From: Phascolarctobacterium sp.
GTDB taxonomy: Bacteria; Bacillota; Negativicutes; Acidaminococcales; Acidaminococcaceae
Assembly (NCBI RefSeq): GCF_030531065.1
Contig: NZ_JAUNOQ010000003.1
Span: forward strand, 1-64,000
DNA: 64,000 bases
Direction: 5' to 3'
Notes under the pieces: generated by a model
The model's database searches: none
What the model saw: only the letters and a program-made list of their open reading frames with translations
Told to the model about the DNA's origin: nothing
Shown here: positions 15,478 through 24,356 of the stretch, piece after piece
How positions within the stretch are numbered: position 1 is the stretch's first letter
How the letters are laid out: the number at the start of each line of letters is the position of its first letter
Translations under genes and position numbers: made by a program

Positions 15478-15520
15478 CTATTGCTTTCCAAATTTACAAT
15501 ACATCGCCAAAGACAAAAAC

Positions 15521-15566
15521 AAGACTTCATCGCGCTAGTATATCAGCCAATGAAGTCTTATTTTTA
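15521..15566. terminator. thrS terminator
   Basis: AAGACTTCAT and its complement ATGAAGTCTT form the stem, followed by TATTTTTATT. It lies between convergent MATE and thrS and can serve both. Confidence 0.75.
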
Positions 15567-16063
15567 TTCTTTCTTATTCTTTATGAAATCTCAGAACCGT
15601 CGCGCACCCTTATTCTTTCGCCTTAGAATCCACAACCTCTTTCAAAATAGCTGCAAATTGCTCAAACGGCATAGCGCCCAAGTCGCCCTTAGCGCGATGA
15701 CGCGGGGAAACGGTACCGTTTTCGATGTCGCGATCGCCGACGACTAACATGTACGGAATCTTTTCCAACTGTCCTTCACGAATCTTCTTGCCAATCTTTT
15801 CATTGCGGGCGTCAACGCTGACGCGGTAGCCTGCTTCCTCCAATTTGCGCGCCAAATCGTTGCAATAATCCAAAGCGCGTTCGGTTACAGGCAGGAAGCG
15901 TACCTGCTCCGGAGCCATCCAGGTAGGCAGCGCTCCGGCGTAGGTTTCGATCAAATAAGCCAGTGTGCGCTCATAGCAGCCCAGAGAAGTACGGTGAATG
16001 ATGTACGGCAGCTTCTTCTGCCCGTCTTCGTCGACATAATACATACCGAACTTTTCGGCCAGC
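15521..16063. repeat. Direct repeat B: 3' end of intact thrS
   Basis: Native partner of the decayed copy at 9158-9689, same orientation, covering the terminator and the last ~150 thrS codons. Homology ends near the codons for LLAEKFGMYY. Confidence 0.85.
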
Positions 16064-17403
16064 AGCATATCGATCTGAATGGTTACGATGGTATCCTCCT
16101 TGCCGAAAACATTATGGAACTGAATATCCAGCTTCGGGCCGTAGAACGCTGCTTCGTCAAAGCCAATCTCATAATTAACGCCCAAATCGTCCAGAATCTG
16201 GCCCATTACGCGCTGCGCCTCGTTCCATTGCTCGGCGGTACCTTCATATTTATTATTCGGGTTGGCAGGGTCCCACTGGGAGAAGCGGAAGGTGCATTTG
16301 TCCAGCATACCGACAGTTTCCAGGCAGTACTTAGCCAAATCAAGGCAACCCTTAAACTCTTCCTCCAACTGGTCGGGACGCAGAATTAAATGGCCTTCGG
16401 AAATGGTGAACTGGCGCACACGGATCAGGCCGTGCATTTCGCCGCTGTCCTCGTTGCGGAACAGGGTTGAGGTTTCGCCCAAACGCATGGGCAGCTCGCG
16501 ATAGGAGCGCTGACGGTTGAGGAATACCTGATATTGGAAGGGGCAGGTCATAGGACGCAGGGCAAAGCATTCCTTGGTTTCGTCGTGCGGGTCGCCCAAG
16601 ATAAACATACCGTCCAGGTAATGATCCCAGTGGCCGGAAATGCGGTACAAATCGCGTTTAGCCATCAGCGGAGTCTTGGTCAGCAAATAACCGCGCTTTT
16701 GCTCGGTATCTTCTACCCAACGCTGTAATAATTGGATAACGCGCGCGCCCTTCGGCAGCAGGATGGGCAGCCCCTGGCCAATATAATCGACGGTGGTAAA
16801 ATATTCCAGCTCGCGGCCCAGCTTATTATGGTCGCGCTTCAAGGCTTCTGCCTGCTGCTCCAGGTAAGCGTCCAGCTCCTCCTTCTTCGGGAAAGCGACG
16901 CCGTAAATACGCTGCAGCATTTTGCGTTTGGAGTCGCCGCGCCAGTAAGCGCCGGTAGCGGAAGTCAGCTTAATAGCGTTGCCCTTAATGCGGCCGGTAG
17001 AGTCCACATGGGGGCCTGCGCACAAATCGGTAAATTCGCCTTGCTTATAGAAGCTGATAACGGCGTCCTCCGGCAAATCGTTAATCAGCTCTACCTTATA
17101 GGGCTCGCCCTTCTCCTCCATCAGCTTGACAGCTTCCTCACGGGGCAGCTCGAAGCGCTCCAGCTTCAGCTTTTCCTTGCAGATTTTGCGCATTTCCGCT
17201 TCCAAAGCCGCCAGGTCTTCGGGAGTAAACGGCGCGGGAGTATCAAAATCATAATAAAAACCGTTATCGATGCTGGGGCCGATAGCCAGCTTGACGTCGG
17301 GATGCAAGCGTTTCATAGCCTGCGCCAGCACATGGGAGCAGGTGTGCCAATAGGTTTTGCGGTAAGCTTCGTTTTCAAAGCTAAATTTGTTTTCTTCAGA
17401 CAT
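15610..17403 (-). CDS. thrS: Threonyl-tRNA synthetase without TGS domain
   Basis: The 597-residue class II synthetase charges tRNA-Thr. The editing domain is first, with HTCSH (20-24) and CAGPH for zinc-like hydrolysis of Ser-tRNA. The catalytic core has motif 2 FRNEDSGEMHGLIRVRQFT and the zinc Cys in PMTCPF; the anticodon domain follows from about 495. Most bacterial ThrRS are near 640 residues and start with a TGS domain; here that domain is absent. GGAGG precedes ATG 17403. Expression is controlled by the upstream T-box. Confidence 0.97.
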   Translation of the reverse strand: MSEENKFSFENEAYRKTYWHTCSHVLAQAMKRLHPDVKLAIGPSIDNGFYYDFDTPAPFTPEDLAALEAEMRKICKEKLKLERFELPREEAVKLMEEKGEPYKVELINDLPEDAVISFYKQGEFTDLCAGPHVDSTGRIKGNAIKLTSATGAYWRGDSKRKMLQRIYGVAFPKKEELDAYLEQQAEALKRDHNKLGRELEYFTTVDYIGQGLPILLPKGARVIQLLQRWVEDTEQKRGYLLTKTPLMAKRDLYRISGHWDHYLDGMFILGDPHDETKECFALRPMTCPFQYQVFLNRQRSYRELPMRLGETSTLFRNEDSGEMHGLIRVRQFTISEGHLILRPDQLEEEFKGCLDLAKYCLETVGMLDKCTFRFSQWDPANPNNKYEGTAEQWNEAQRVMGQILDDLGVNYEIGFDEAAFYGPKLDIQFHNVFGKEDTIVTIQIDMLLAEKFGMYYVDEDGQKKLPYIIHRTSLGCYERTLAYLIETYAGALPTWMAPEQVRFLPVTERALDYCNDLARKLEEAGYRVSVDARNEKIGKKIREGQLEKIPYMLVVGDRDIENGTVSPRHRAKGDLGAMPFEQFAAILKEVVDSKAKE

Positions 17404-17439
17404 GGTGTTTTCCTCCTAAAATGTATTTGAACAATGTGA

Positions 17440-17705
17440 GGAAGGGCAAAAAAATAAACCCCATCCCTCACTAAAGGGACGGAGTTGCTCCGCGGTTCCA
17501 CCCTCATTGACCCATGTAAGGACACAGGCCCACTCGGTACCGTTAACGCCGGTAGTACGGACTGGCATACTTGCCGCAGCTTTCCGCAGTCGGTTTGAAG
17601 GCGGTGCGCTCATCGTATTACCCTGCTGCTCTCAGCCGCGGCAGCATTTTCTGTGAGGATTAGGACGACGGCAGATCCTTCGCATTACCTTTATAATTTT
17701 TACTT
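17440..17705 (-). promoter_or_regulatory. T-box riboswitch (threonine) upstream of thrS
   Basis: The leader contains the universal T-box sequence AGGGTGGAACCGCG (17491-17505), which binds the uncharged tRNA acceptor end, then a terminator hairpin TCCCT...AGGGA near 17464-17481 and a T run. Stem I appears to be closed by GAAGG and CCTTC, and the codon just before that closing strand is ACC (17603-17605), the Thr specifier. Uncharged tRNA-Thr would promote antitermination. Confidence 0.93.
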
Positions 17706-17713
17706 ACGTGCTA

Positions 17714-17741
17714 ATTATAGCACACCCTGAACGCTTGTCAA
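17714..17741 (-). promoter_or_regulatory. thrS promoter
   Basis: TTGACA (17736-17741), 16-bp spacer and TATAAT (17714-17719) on the minus strand, just upstream of the T-box. Confidence 0.82.
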
Positions 17742-17749
17742 GGGAGCGC

Positions 17750-17778
17750 TGGCAAAAAGATTGTTTTTCGTGTATAAT
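17750..17778 (+). promoter_or_regulatory. Promoter of the DUF4127 gene
   Basis: TGGCAA (17750-17755), a 17-bp spacer and TATAAT (17773-17778), divergent from the thrS promoter. Confidence 0.5.
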
Positions 17779-17846
17779 ATATGTTACAGCTTTTTGAAGA
17801 ATGCTAAGAATTTTATTTCACTTATAAAGAAAGAAGCGTAAGTCAT

Positions 17847-19421
17847 ATGTTTCACAGGAAATCATGGTCAAGAAAAATAGCGGCAGCCCTTTGCGCGACA
17901 GCCTCCCTGCTACCGGCGTCTGTACAGGCCAGGCAGCTGACGGTGCTCTACATCCCGCTGGATAACCGCCCGGTCTGCTCCGCCTACGTACAGCAGACTA
18001 TGGAAGCGGCCGGCTGCAAAATTATTCTGCCGCCGGAAAAATACATCGCTGCCAACGACCGCAGCGGCGACCCGGAAGGCATCTGGAACTGGCTGCAAAC
18101 CAAAGCTCCCAAGGCGGACGCCGCCGTTATCAGTACGGACAGTCTGCTGTACGGAGGCTTAGTGGCCAGCCGCACCCACAGCATCAGCAAGGAACAGCTT
18201 GACCAGCGGTTGCAGCATCTTTATGCTCTGAAAAATATGCTGCCCATCAAGCTATACGCCTTTTCCACCATCATGCGCACGCCTCGCGCCAGCAAAGGCA
18301 ACGTAGAGCCGCCGTATTACAGCGTTGTCGGCCCCAGCATTTTTGCTTACAGCCAATTATGGGACAAGAGCGAGCAAAACAAGCTGACGCCGGCAGAACA
18401 GCTGCAAAAGCAGGCGCTGGAGCGCAATCTGCGCCGGGACGAATTAGGCGACTGGCTGGAACGCCGCCAGAAAAATTTGCAAATCAATACGGAGCTGACC
18501 CACATGGCCCGCAACGGCAAGTTTCATTATCTGGCCATCGGCAAGGACGATAACGCGCCGCTTTCCGCAACGCATTTAGAAGCGCGCCAGCTAAGCCTGA
18601 GTACCTTCGACATGAAGCCGGAGGATTTTCAGATTATCGACGGCGTTGACCAGCTGGGGCTTGTGCTCTTAGTCCGCGCCTATAACGAGGCCCATGCGGT
18701 ACAGCCGGCTATCTACCCGCTGTACAGCCCCGGAGCGGGGCCCGCCACCCTGCCCCAGTACAGCGACGCCCGCCTGCAGGATTCCGTGCCGCAGCAAATC
18801 ATAGCCGCCGGAGCCAGGCAAGCGCTTACTCCCCAGGCCGCCGATTTAATTTTAGCGCTCAACACGCCGCAGGACGGTATCGTAAAAGATTCTACCGCCG
18901 GAGACAATCAATTTTTCTCCTCGCCAGCCAACAGAAACTTTGCTGCGACCATTGCCAGGCAATTGGACGCAGGCAAGCAGGTTTCGCTGGCCGACGTCAG
19001 CTATTCCAACGGCGCGGACAACGGCTTTATGAGCCTTTTAGCGCAAAGCGATACGCTGGAACGATTATCGGCTTACAACGGCTGGAACACTGCGGATAAT
19101 GCCGTGGGCTACGCTATTGCTCAAGGAATAATGGCGCAGGCCATGCCGCAGCCAAAGCGCAATTTACTTTTGCGCCAGCGCATTATCGACGACTGGTTTT
19201 ATCAAAGCAACGCCCGCAGCTATATTTCCAACGAGCTTTCCCGGCACAGCCGCGAAGATTTAAAATACGATTTGGGTACGGCAGAAAAGCCGATACTTAA
19301 TTATATCAACAAGGAATGCGGCGCTTTAGCGCAAAAATATAACGTCACCAAGGGTAGCCAGTTTAAGCTGACCTTCCCCTGGCGACGTTTATTCGAGGTA
19401 AATGTGGAAATAAAGAAATAA
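17847..19421 (+). CDS. Secreted DUF4127 family protein
   Basis: The 524-residue protein has a classic signal peptide (basic MFHRKSWSRK, hydrophobic core, cleavage near SVQARQ), so it should act in the periplasm. It then begins LTVLYIPLDNRPVCSAYVQQ, the conserved opening of DUF4127, with STDSLLYGGLVASR near 90 and a conserved NDGADNG-like YSNGADNGFMSLL near 390. The family has no proven activity; the D-N-R-P opening and conserved Asp/Ser residues look enzyme-like. It ends convergently against the autotransporter gene, sharing a terminator. Confidence 0.85.
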   Translation: MFHRKSWSRKIAAALCATASLLPASVQARQLTVLYIPLDNRPVCSAYVQQTMEAAGCKIILPPEKYIAANDRSGDPEGIWNWLQTKAPKADAAVISTDSLLYGGLVASRTHSISKEQLDQRLQHLYALKNMLPIKLYAFSTIMRTPRASKGNVEPPYYSVVGPSIFAYSQLWDKSEQNKLTPAEQLQKQALERNLRRDELGDWLERRQKNLQINTELTHMARNGKFHYLAIGKDDNAPLSATHLEARQLSLSTFDMKPEDFQIIDGVDQLGLVLLVRAYNEAHAVQPAIYPLYSPGAGPATLPQYSDARLQDSVPQQIIAAGARQALTPQAADLILALNTPQDGIVKDSTAGDNQFFSSPANRNFAATIARQLDAGKQVSLADVSYSNGADNGFMSLLAQSDTLERLSAYNGWNTADNAVGYAIAQGIMAQAMPQPKRNLLLRQRIIDDWFYQSNARSYISNELSRHSREDLKYDLGTAEKPILNYINKECGALAQKYNVTKGSQFKLTFPWRRLFEVNVEIKK

Positions 19422-19491
19422 ACAGTCTCCTTGCGAATCATTCTGCAACCGCAGGAACGCGAGTTTTTTTCAAAAGACAACACCAAAATGT

Positions 19492-19530
19492 AAAAACCGT
19501 GCCGTTCGCAGTTGAACAGCACGGTTTTTT
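19492..19530. terminator. Bidirectional terminator
   Basis: AAAAACCGTGC (19492-19502) and GCACGGTTTTTT (19519-19530) form an 11-bp stem with A/T runs on both sides, ending both the DUF4127 and autotransporter transcripts. Confidence 0.85.
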
Positions 19531-19544
19531 GTACCAGTAAATTA

Positions 19545-22500
19545 TCAGAAGCTATATTCTACATTGACGAACCATTTATCGCTTTGCATATCGCTGCCCT
19601 TCTGGTAGCTGTAGCCCAGGCCGCAGGTCCAGTCGGCTTTCGTCGCTTCAAAGGCCACCGTTCCCAGCCAGCTGCCGCTGTCCATTACGGTGTAGTTCAA
19701 ATGCGAACGGCCGCCCAACAAGGATACGTCCATGTCGTTGTCCGTATCGCCGAAGGCCCAGATATACGATACGTCTACTTGCGGCGTCAACTTCCAGCCG
19801 TTATTGGTGGTCGTTTCATGACGCAGGCTTACGCCCACCGGCAGCGTCCACAGGTTTTGACGCTCGGCGTCGTAGCTGAACGCTTTTTGCCCGTTGTAAT
19901 ACGTGGTATAGCTGTCCGGGTCGACGCTGAAGAACCGCAGCCCTGCGTAAGGCACTACCTGCAGATTATCGTTGGTATAGAGTTTTTCTGCGCGCACGCC
20001 CACGCTGAAGATATCCAGATCGCGGTCGGCAGTCAAACGCTTGCCCATTACGGAGCCGGTCAAATCATTGCTGCTCTTGCTGTAGCCGATGTCGGCAATA
20101 ACATTGCTGTCGTCGTTCTTGATATTGCCGAACAGCGTAATGCCCCACATATCGAAATCGTTGCTTACGCCCGCGCCGTGCGAATCGCCGTCGCCGTAGG
20201 TAAACGCGATACCGCTCTGCGCTTTGCCAACCTTAGCGAAGTCCGCGCCAATCATTACGCCGTCGTAATCGCTGCTGGAATAAATGCTGCCGAAGCTGCT
20301 GCTCATGCCGTCCACGTCGTGTTTGTTCTTCACGTATCTGGCCCAGATATTGCCGTCCGTGTCCACCTTTTCGTCGCCGGTTACATAATCCTGCGTAAAG
20401 GACAGGCGCAGAGCCGCAGTGTCGGCCATATCCTGCGCGATGGAAACGGCGTTACTCGTTACGCCCGCAGCTTCGCCGAACATCATCATGCCGGCTGCCG
20501 CGCTTTCAGCCGCCGCCGTGCTGCCCAAGGTGGTAGCGTCGGCGAAGAAAGCTTTCGCGCCGGGAGCCTGCTCGGCTACGGCGTCGCCGTTCGTAATTAC
20601 TTCACGGCCCAGTCCGTTCATGTAGCGGGCGTATCTGCCGAAGCTGTTGGCCATAGCGTCAACTGCGTCTTCCGTTTCTTTTTCCGTCAAATCGTCCAAA
20701 TTTTTATAGGTTACGGTATATTCGCTATTAGTATTGTCACCGTAAGCGTAGTATTCCGTTCTATCGAACGCCAACGCTTCGTCGCTCCACAAAGTAGAAC
20801 TGCTGTCATTGTAATTTGCGGCAACAAGATAACGTGCATCGCCAGGAGTCAAATTGCTAACGTCCAGACGCGCGCCGTTTGCTACGGTAATCGTGCCTTG
20901 GCTGCCGTCGATAACGGCTACGGAGCCACCCGCTTGCAAATTTTTGTCCAGCGTAGTCGTGCTGTCCGCTGCGAAAGTAACGGTATCAAAACCGGTAATT
21001 TTGCTTGCGTCTTCTTTGGTCAAGCCCAAAGTGTTAGCGCCGTTGACGTTCAGCGCACTCTCAACTGTGCTTATTGTCGCGTCGCCCACGCCCGTACCGA
21101 CGAGTTGACCCGTAACTTCCGCGCCGTTCAGATTAACGACGGATTTTGCAACGTCTGCTTTCGCTTTAGTATAAGCGTCAACGCCCTTGTCTACTGCGCC
21201 GCCCGCGTATACGCTACCGTCGACAGTAGCGCCGCTGTTCAGATTTACGGTACTCTTAGTCACATAAGACCCGGATTTTGCTCCATTAGTATCATAGCCC
21301 AAAACGGCAATGCCGCCCGCTAAAATATCGCCGTTCACTTGCGCACCGCTATTAACATTGATAACGGATTCGTTGACTTCGCTCAACGCGCCGCCGCCAG
21401 CAGCAACACCGCCGCCAACGATGGCGTAATCCTGCGCCGCCGTACCGATTGCGTTTATGTAATCTTCTTTAGCCGTAGCGTCTGTAACTCCCAGCACCTC
21501 ATAATTCAACGGATTAACTTCGCCGCTCACGTTAATAGTGCTTACGCCCTTCGTTTCAACGATAGCGTTTACCGTATCGGCGTTGCTGTCGTCGATAGCG
21601 ATACCGCCGCCGTAAGCGCCGTCCACGCCATATTCGCCGTCGTTAATATTGATAGTCGTATTTACTGCCTCAACAAGAGCTTTGCCAGCAAGATTATTAC
21701 GCTCGGCAGAAGCATTCTCCTTACCGGTGAAGTAAGCTACGCCGTTGCCCCAAACGCCAATCGCTTCCGCGCCGTTGGCGTTGATAACGATACCTTGAGC
21801 CGTTTTAGAAGTAGCGTTGGCAAAATTAGTAGCTGCAGCCAAGCCGCCGCCAAAGGTTCCTACCGCGTAGCCGCTTTGCAGATTGATTTCCGCGCCGCCA
21901 AATTCTGCCTTAGCCTGCGCGCCTACATAGCCGTCCGCATTAGGATAGCGCGCGTCGCTGGTTAACGGGTTAATGGCGTTGTCCAAAGCCACGGCCGCGC
22001 CGCCGCCGATTACGCCTACGACCGCGCCGTTACCGGCAGCACCGTTACCTTCCGTATTTGTCTTGGCATCATATCCAATAATTGCTTGCAGTCCAGTAAT
22101 TAAACCATTGGAATTTGTTGTATCTACACTTTCAAATTTCTTAACAGCCCCAATTAAATTACCCTTATCTAAATTTTCAGTATCCAAAGCCACATTAATA
22201 GTGTTCTTTTTAGTTTCTACTGTAGCAATAGAATTGCCCACAGATTTATTTTCAATATCACCAGTCTTTCCAACATAGCCGTGCGTAGCCACAGCCAAAC
22301 CGCCGCCGATTACGCCCGCCGCCGTAGTCGTGCCAGTCAGGCTTATATTTGTGTTGCCGGTGTTGGCGGTAGCCGTGCCGCCTTGGTTAACATGATTAAG
22401 CTTAATTATAGAAACATCACTGTAGATATTATCAGGATCACCATCATTACCAATCCGGTTATCCCCATCAGGATATTTAATCAAATTACCGATTTCACTG

Positions 22501-23585
22501 GCGTCAATAGCAGCCGCTACGCCGCCGCCGATAACTCCGGCGCTTAAACTATTGTTAATAGTTACTGTAGCAGTTCCTCCAACCTCGCTGTTCGCAGTAC
22601 CAGCAAGCGTAGTAATAGCTGCACCGCCACCTGCCAAGCCAACAGTAACGCCCTCAATATTTTGGCCATTAACTGTGGAATCAACACTCAGCACAGTGTT
22701 ACCAGTAACAAAACTGTCAGCACTACCGCCAATAGTCGCAGCCAAACCGCCGTTAGCAAAACCAGCTACATTCGCTCTTCCATTGACATTGGTAGTAACG
22801 CCACCATTAATAGTAGTTTTGGTATTACCTTTAGTAGAAACTATATTTGATACTTCAACATTTGCAATACTAATAGCAGCACTTCCGCCAAATCCACCTA
22901 ATACATTACCGCTATTAATGTATATGTTTACTGAGTTATTTCTATCTACGCTAGTATTCTCTGCCTTTAGTGGTGGTTCTGCTGATGGAGCATCAATACC
23001 AAGATTAACTGAAAGATCTCCACCTATAAGGCCAAGAACTACCGGCTCAGTTTCTCCGCCAATAGTTACAGTTATAGGTTCTGAAGTACTATAGTTATTA
23101 GTATCTGCATCTACGGTATTAATATTTAGTATTTTACTAAATATTGAATATGTATCTACTATATTATCATTCTCTACTGCTCCTTTTAAGATTGCAACAG
23201 TATTTCCGTCAAGCTTGCCTTCGCCACCTACTAAGCCGGTAATAACAGCAGAACCATCTTTATGACCCTCTTGGTTCAAAGCATAACGCAGAGCCTCTAA
23301 TTTCTCGCCCATGCCGTTAGCACTCGTCACTGTAGCCAAATCGCTCAACAGCGTGCCTACGCTGCCGCTCGTCTGAATGCTGACGTCGCCCTGGCCGATA
23401 ACGAATTTGCTGCTGCCGGACTGCGAAATAGTTTCCAAAGTAACTGTCTTACCGTCGTCGCCAAAAACTTTATCGGTATTGCCGTTTAAACTGGCCGCCT
23501 GCGCACCCACGCACACGCCCAACACGCTCGCAGCCAAGATGGAGCACAGTATGCTCCTGCTCAAGCGTTTGTTAATTTTCTTCAT
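19545..23585 (-). CDS. Type V autotransporter adhesin-like protein
   Basis: The 1346-residue protein has a signal peptide (MKKINKRLSRSILCS... ending VGAQA), a long passenger (about 32-1060) and a C-terminal beta-barrel (about 1075-1346) ending VNVEYSF with the terminal Phe used in outer-membrane insertion. The passenger repeats Gly-rich turns such as GVIGGGVAA, GVIGGGLAV, GVIGGGAAV, GTFGGGLAA and GLAGGGAAI around 13 times, as expected for a beta-helix. ATG 23585 follows GGAGGTG; the frame open upstream to 23858 is not coding. The segment at 22060-23240 is more AT-rich than the rest. The ligand is unknown. Confidence 0.92.
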   Translation of the reverse strand: MKKINKRLSRSILCSILAASVLGVCVGAQAASLNGNTDKVFGDDGKTVTLETISQSGSSKFVIGQGDVSIQTSGSVGTLLSDLATVTSANGMGEKLEALRYALNQEGHKDGSAVITGLVGGEGKLDGNTVAILKGAVENDNIVDTYSIFSKILNINTVDADTNNYSTSEPITVTIGGETEPVVLGLIGGDLSVNLGIDAPSAEPPLKAENTSVDRNNSVNIYINSGNVLGGFGGSAAISIANVEVSNIVSTKGNTKTTINGGVTTNVNGRANVAGFANGGLAATIGGSADSFVTGNTVLSVDSTVNGQNIEGVTVGLAGGGAAITTLAGTANSEVGGTATVTINNSLSAGVIGGGVAAAIDASEIGNLIKYPDGDNRIGNDGDPDNIYSDVSIIKLNHVNQGGTATANTGNTNISLTGTTTAAGVIGGGLAVATHGYVGKTGDIENKSVGNSIATVETKKNTINVALDTENLDKGNLIGAVKKFESVDTTNSNGLITGLQAIIGYDAKTNTEGNGAAGNGAVVGVIGGGAAVALDNAINPLTSDARYPNADGYVGAQAKAEFGGAEINLQSGYAVGTFGGGLAAATNFANATSKTAQGIVINANGAEAIGVWGNGVAYFTGKENASAERNNLAGKALVEAVNTTININDGEYGVDGAYGGGIAIDDSNADTVNAIVETKGVSTINVSGEVNPLNYEVLGVTDATAKEDYINAIGTAAQDYAIVGGGVAAGGGALSEVNESVINVNSGAQVNGDILAGGIAVLGYDTNGAKSGSYVTKSTVNLNSGATVDGSVYAGGAVDKGVDAYTKAKADVAKSVVNLNGAEVTGQLVGTGVGDATISTVESALNVNGANTLGLTKEDASKITGFDTVTFAADSTTTLDKNLQAGGSVAVIDGSQGTITVANGARLDVSNLTPGDARYLVAANYNDSSSTLWSDEALAFDRTEYYAYGDNTNSEYTVTYKNLDDLTEKETEDAVDAMANSFGRYARYMNGLGREVITNGDAVAEQAPGAKAFFADATTLGSTAAAESAAAGMMMFGEAAGVTSNAVSIAQDMADTAALRLSFTQDYVTGDEKVDTDGNIWARYVKNKHDVDGMSSSFGSIYSSSDYDGVMIGADFAKVGKAQSGIAFTYGDGDSHGAGVSNDFDMWGITLFGNIKNDDSNVIADIGYSKSSNDLTGSVMGKRLTADRDLDIFSVGVRAEKLYTNDNLQVVPYAGLRFFSVDPDSYTTYYNGQKAFSYDAERQNLWTLPVGVSLRHETTTNNGWKLTPQVDVSYIWAFGDTDNDMDVSLLGGRSHLNYTVMDSGSWLGTVAFEATKADWTCGLGYSYQKGSDMQSDKWFVNVEYSF

Positions 23586-23672
23586 AAAGAGCACCTCCTG
23601 ATTTTTATAAATCATTTTCATCTGCTTAGTGTGTAAAATAATTTCACTTTTGGAAAAAATCTGCACACTTTT

Positions 23673-23700
23673 ATTATAGCACTGTCGTCCCCCCCGACAA
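23673..23700 (-). promoter_or_regulatory. Autotransporter promoter
   Basis: Minus strand TTGTCG (23695-23700), 16-bp spacer with a run of seven G, and TATAAT (23673-23678). The 5' UTR is about 80 nt. The G run in the spacer could slip and so vary expression, which is an inference. Between 23701 and 23880 nothing else coding is seen. Confidence 0.6.
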
Positions 23701-23882
23701 GCTTTTTGTGTCTGCATTGCTTTACTTTCTCTAGCTTGTCCCTGTTTCACTTTCGGGCAGTGGGCCAACAAGCAGAAAGCGACAAACGGCTTAAAACAAA
23801 AAATCCCGCTAAGAAATCTGCTCAAGCAAATTTCCGCGCAAGGATTTTTCTCCGGCAAAATTATTTTTGGCAGGCAATGCTA

Positions 23883-23915
23883 AAACCCCTGTTCCGCACA
23901 CGCGAAACAGGGGTT
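23883..23915 (-). terminator. Rubredoxin gene terminator
   Basis: AACCCCTGTT and AACAGGGGTT form a ten-pair stem, extended inward by partial pairing, followed by TTTA on the minus strand. Confidence 0.75.
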
Positions 23916-23943
23916 GCGCTAACGCAATTAAATTTTACAGCCG

Positions 23944-24102
23944 TTACTCCTGACTGAACTCATCCTTGCCTACGCCGCACAGCGGGCAAACCCAATCCTC
24001 CGGGACGTCCTCCCAAGCGGTGCCTGCCGCAACGCCGTTATCCGGATCGCCCACTTCGGGGTCGTAAACATAACCGCAAATATTGCAAACCCATTTAGCC
24101 AT
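23944..24102 (-). CDS. Rubredoxin
   Basis: The 52-residue electron-transfer protein was found by direct translation: [20 protein letters not shown], then [20 protein letters not shown]. The four iron ligands are the two CxxCG pairs (C6, C9 and C39, C42 approximately). Rubredoxins pass electrons to superoxide reductase, rubrerythrin or flavodiiron proteins in anaerobes. GAAGGAG lies before the ATG. It is monocistronic, between its own promoter and terminator. Confidence 0.96.
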   Translation of the reverse strand: MAKWVCNICGYVYDPEVGDPDNGVAAGTAWEDVPEDWVCPLCGVGKDEFSQE

Positions 24103-24122
24103 AAAATTCACTCCTTCCAAAA

Positions 24123-24150
24123 AGTATATTGAGATATACTCATTATACCA
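24123..24150 (-). promoter_or_regulatory. Rubredoxin promoter with inverted repeat
   Basis: An extended -10 TGGTATAAT on the minus strand (TATAAT at 24142-24147) is followed at the start point by a perfect inverted repeat AGTATAT-TGAG-ATATACT (24123-24140). This may be an operator or a 5' hairpin that stabilises the mRNA. Confidence 0.6.
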
Positions 24151-24228
24151 TACTTATGACTTTAATATGCTATAAAAATGTGAAAAATGCAGCATGATTC
24201 TAAATCACATAGTTTTGCAACAAAATAA

Positions 24229-24348
24229 CTCCCCCAGTCATTTTGCAAGCAAAATGCCAGCCCCCTCTAAGAGGGGGCAATAATTGAGGATAATCTCTTA
24301 TTTGTGCCCCCTCATTGAGGGGGCTGTCACCGAAGGTGACTGGGGGAG
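24229..24348. repeat. 120-bp palindromic MITE-like element
   Basis: The left end CTCCCCCAGTCA (24229-24240) is the exact inverse of the right end TGACTGGGGGAG (24337-24348). Inner arms CAGCCCCCTC and GAGGGGGC repeat the symmetry, each half also being a small hairpin. The whole can fold as one cruciform. It sits between the rubredoxin promoter and the uvrC stop. Confidence 0.7.
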
Positions 24349-24356
24349 AAATCCTT

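Noticed and set aside
19512-21323. 603-residue plus-strand frame opposite the autotransporter gene
   Set aside because: It is the antisense shadow of a Gly/Ala-rich GC-biased gene, has no ribosome site and begins inside the terminator.
23586-23858. 91-residue N-terminal extension of the autotransporter
   Set aside because: It crosses the promoter and ribosome site; the signal peptide begins at 23585.
24229-24348. CRISPR array or IS remnant
   Set aside because: There is one palindromic unit without spacers and without any transposase coding sequence nearby.
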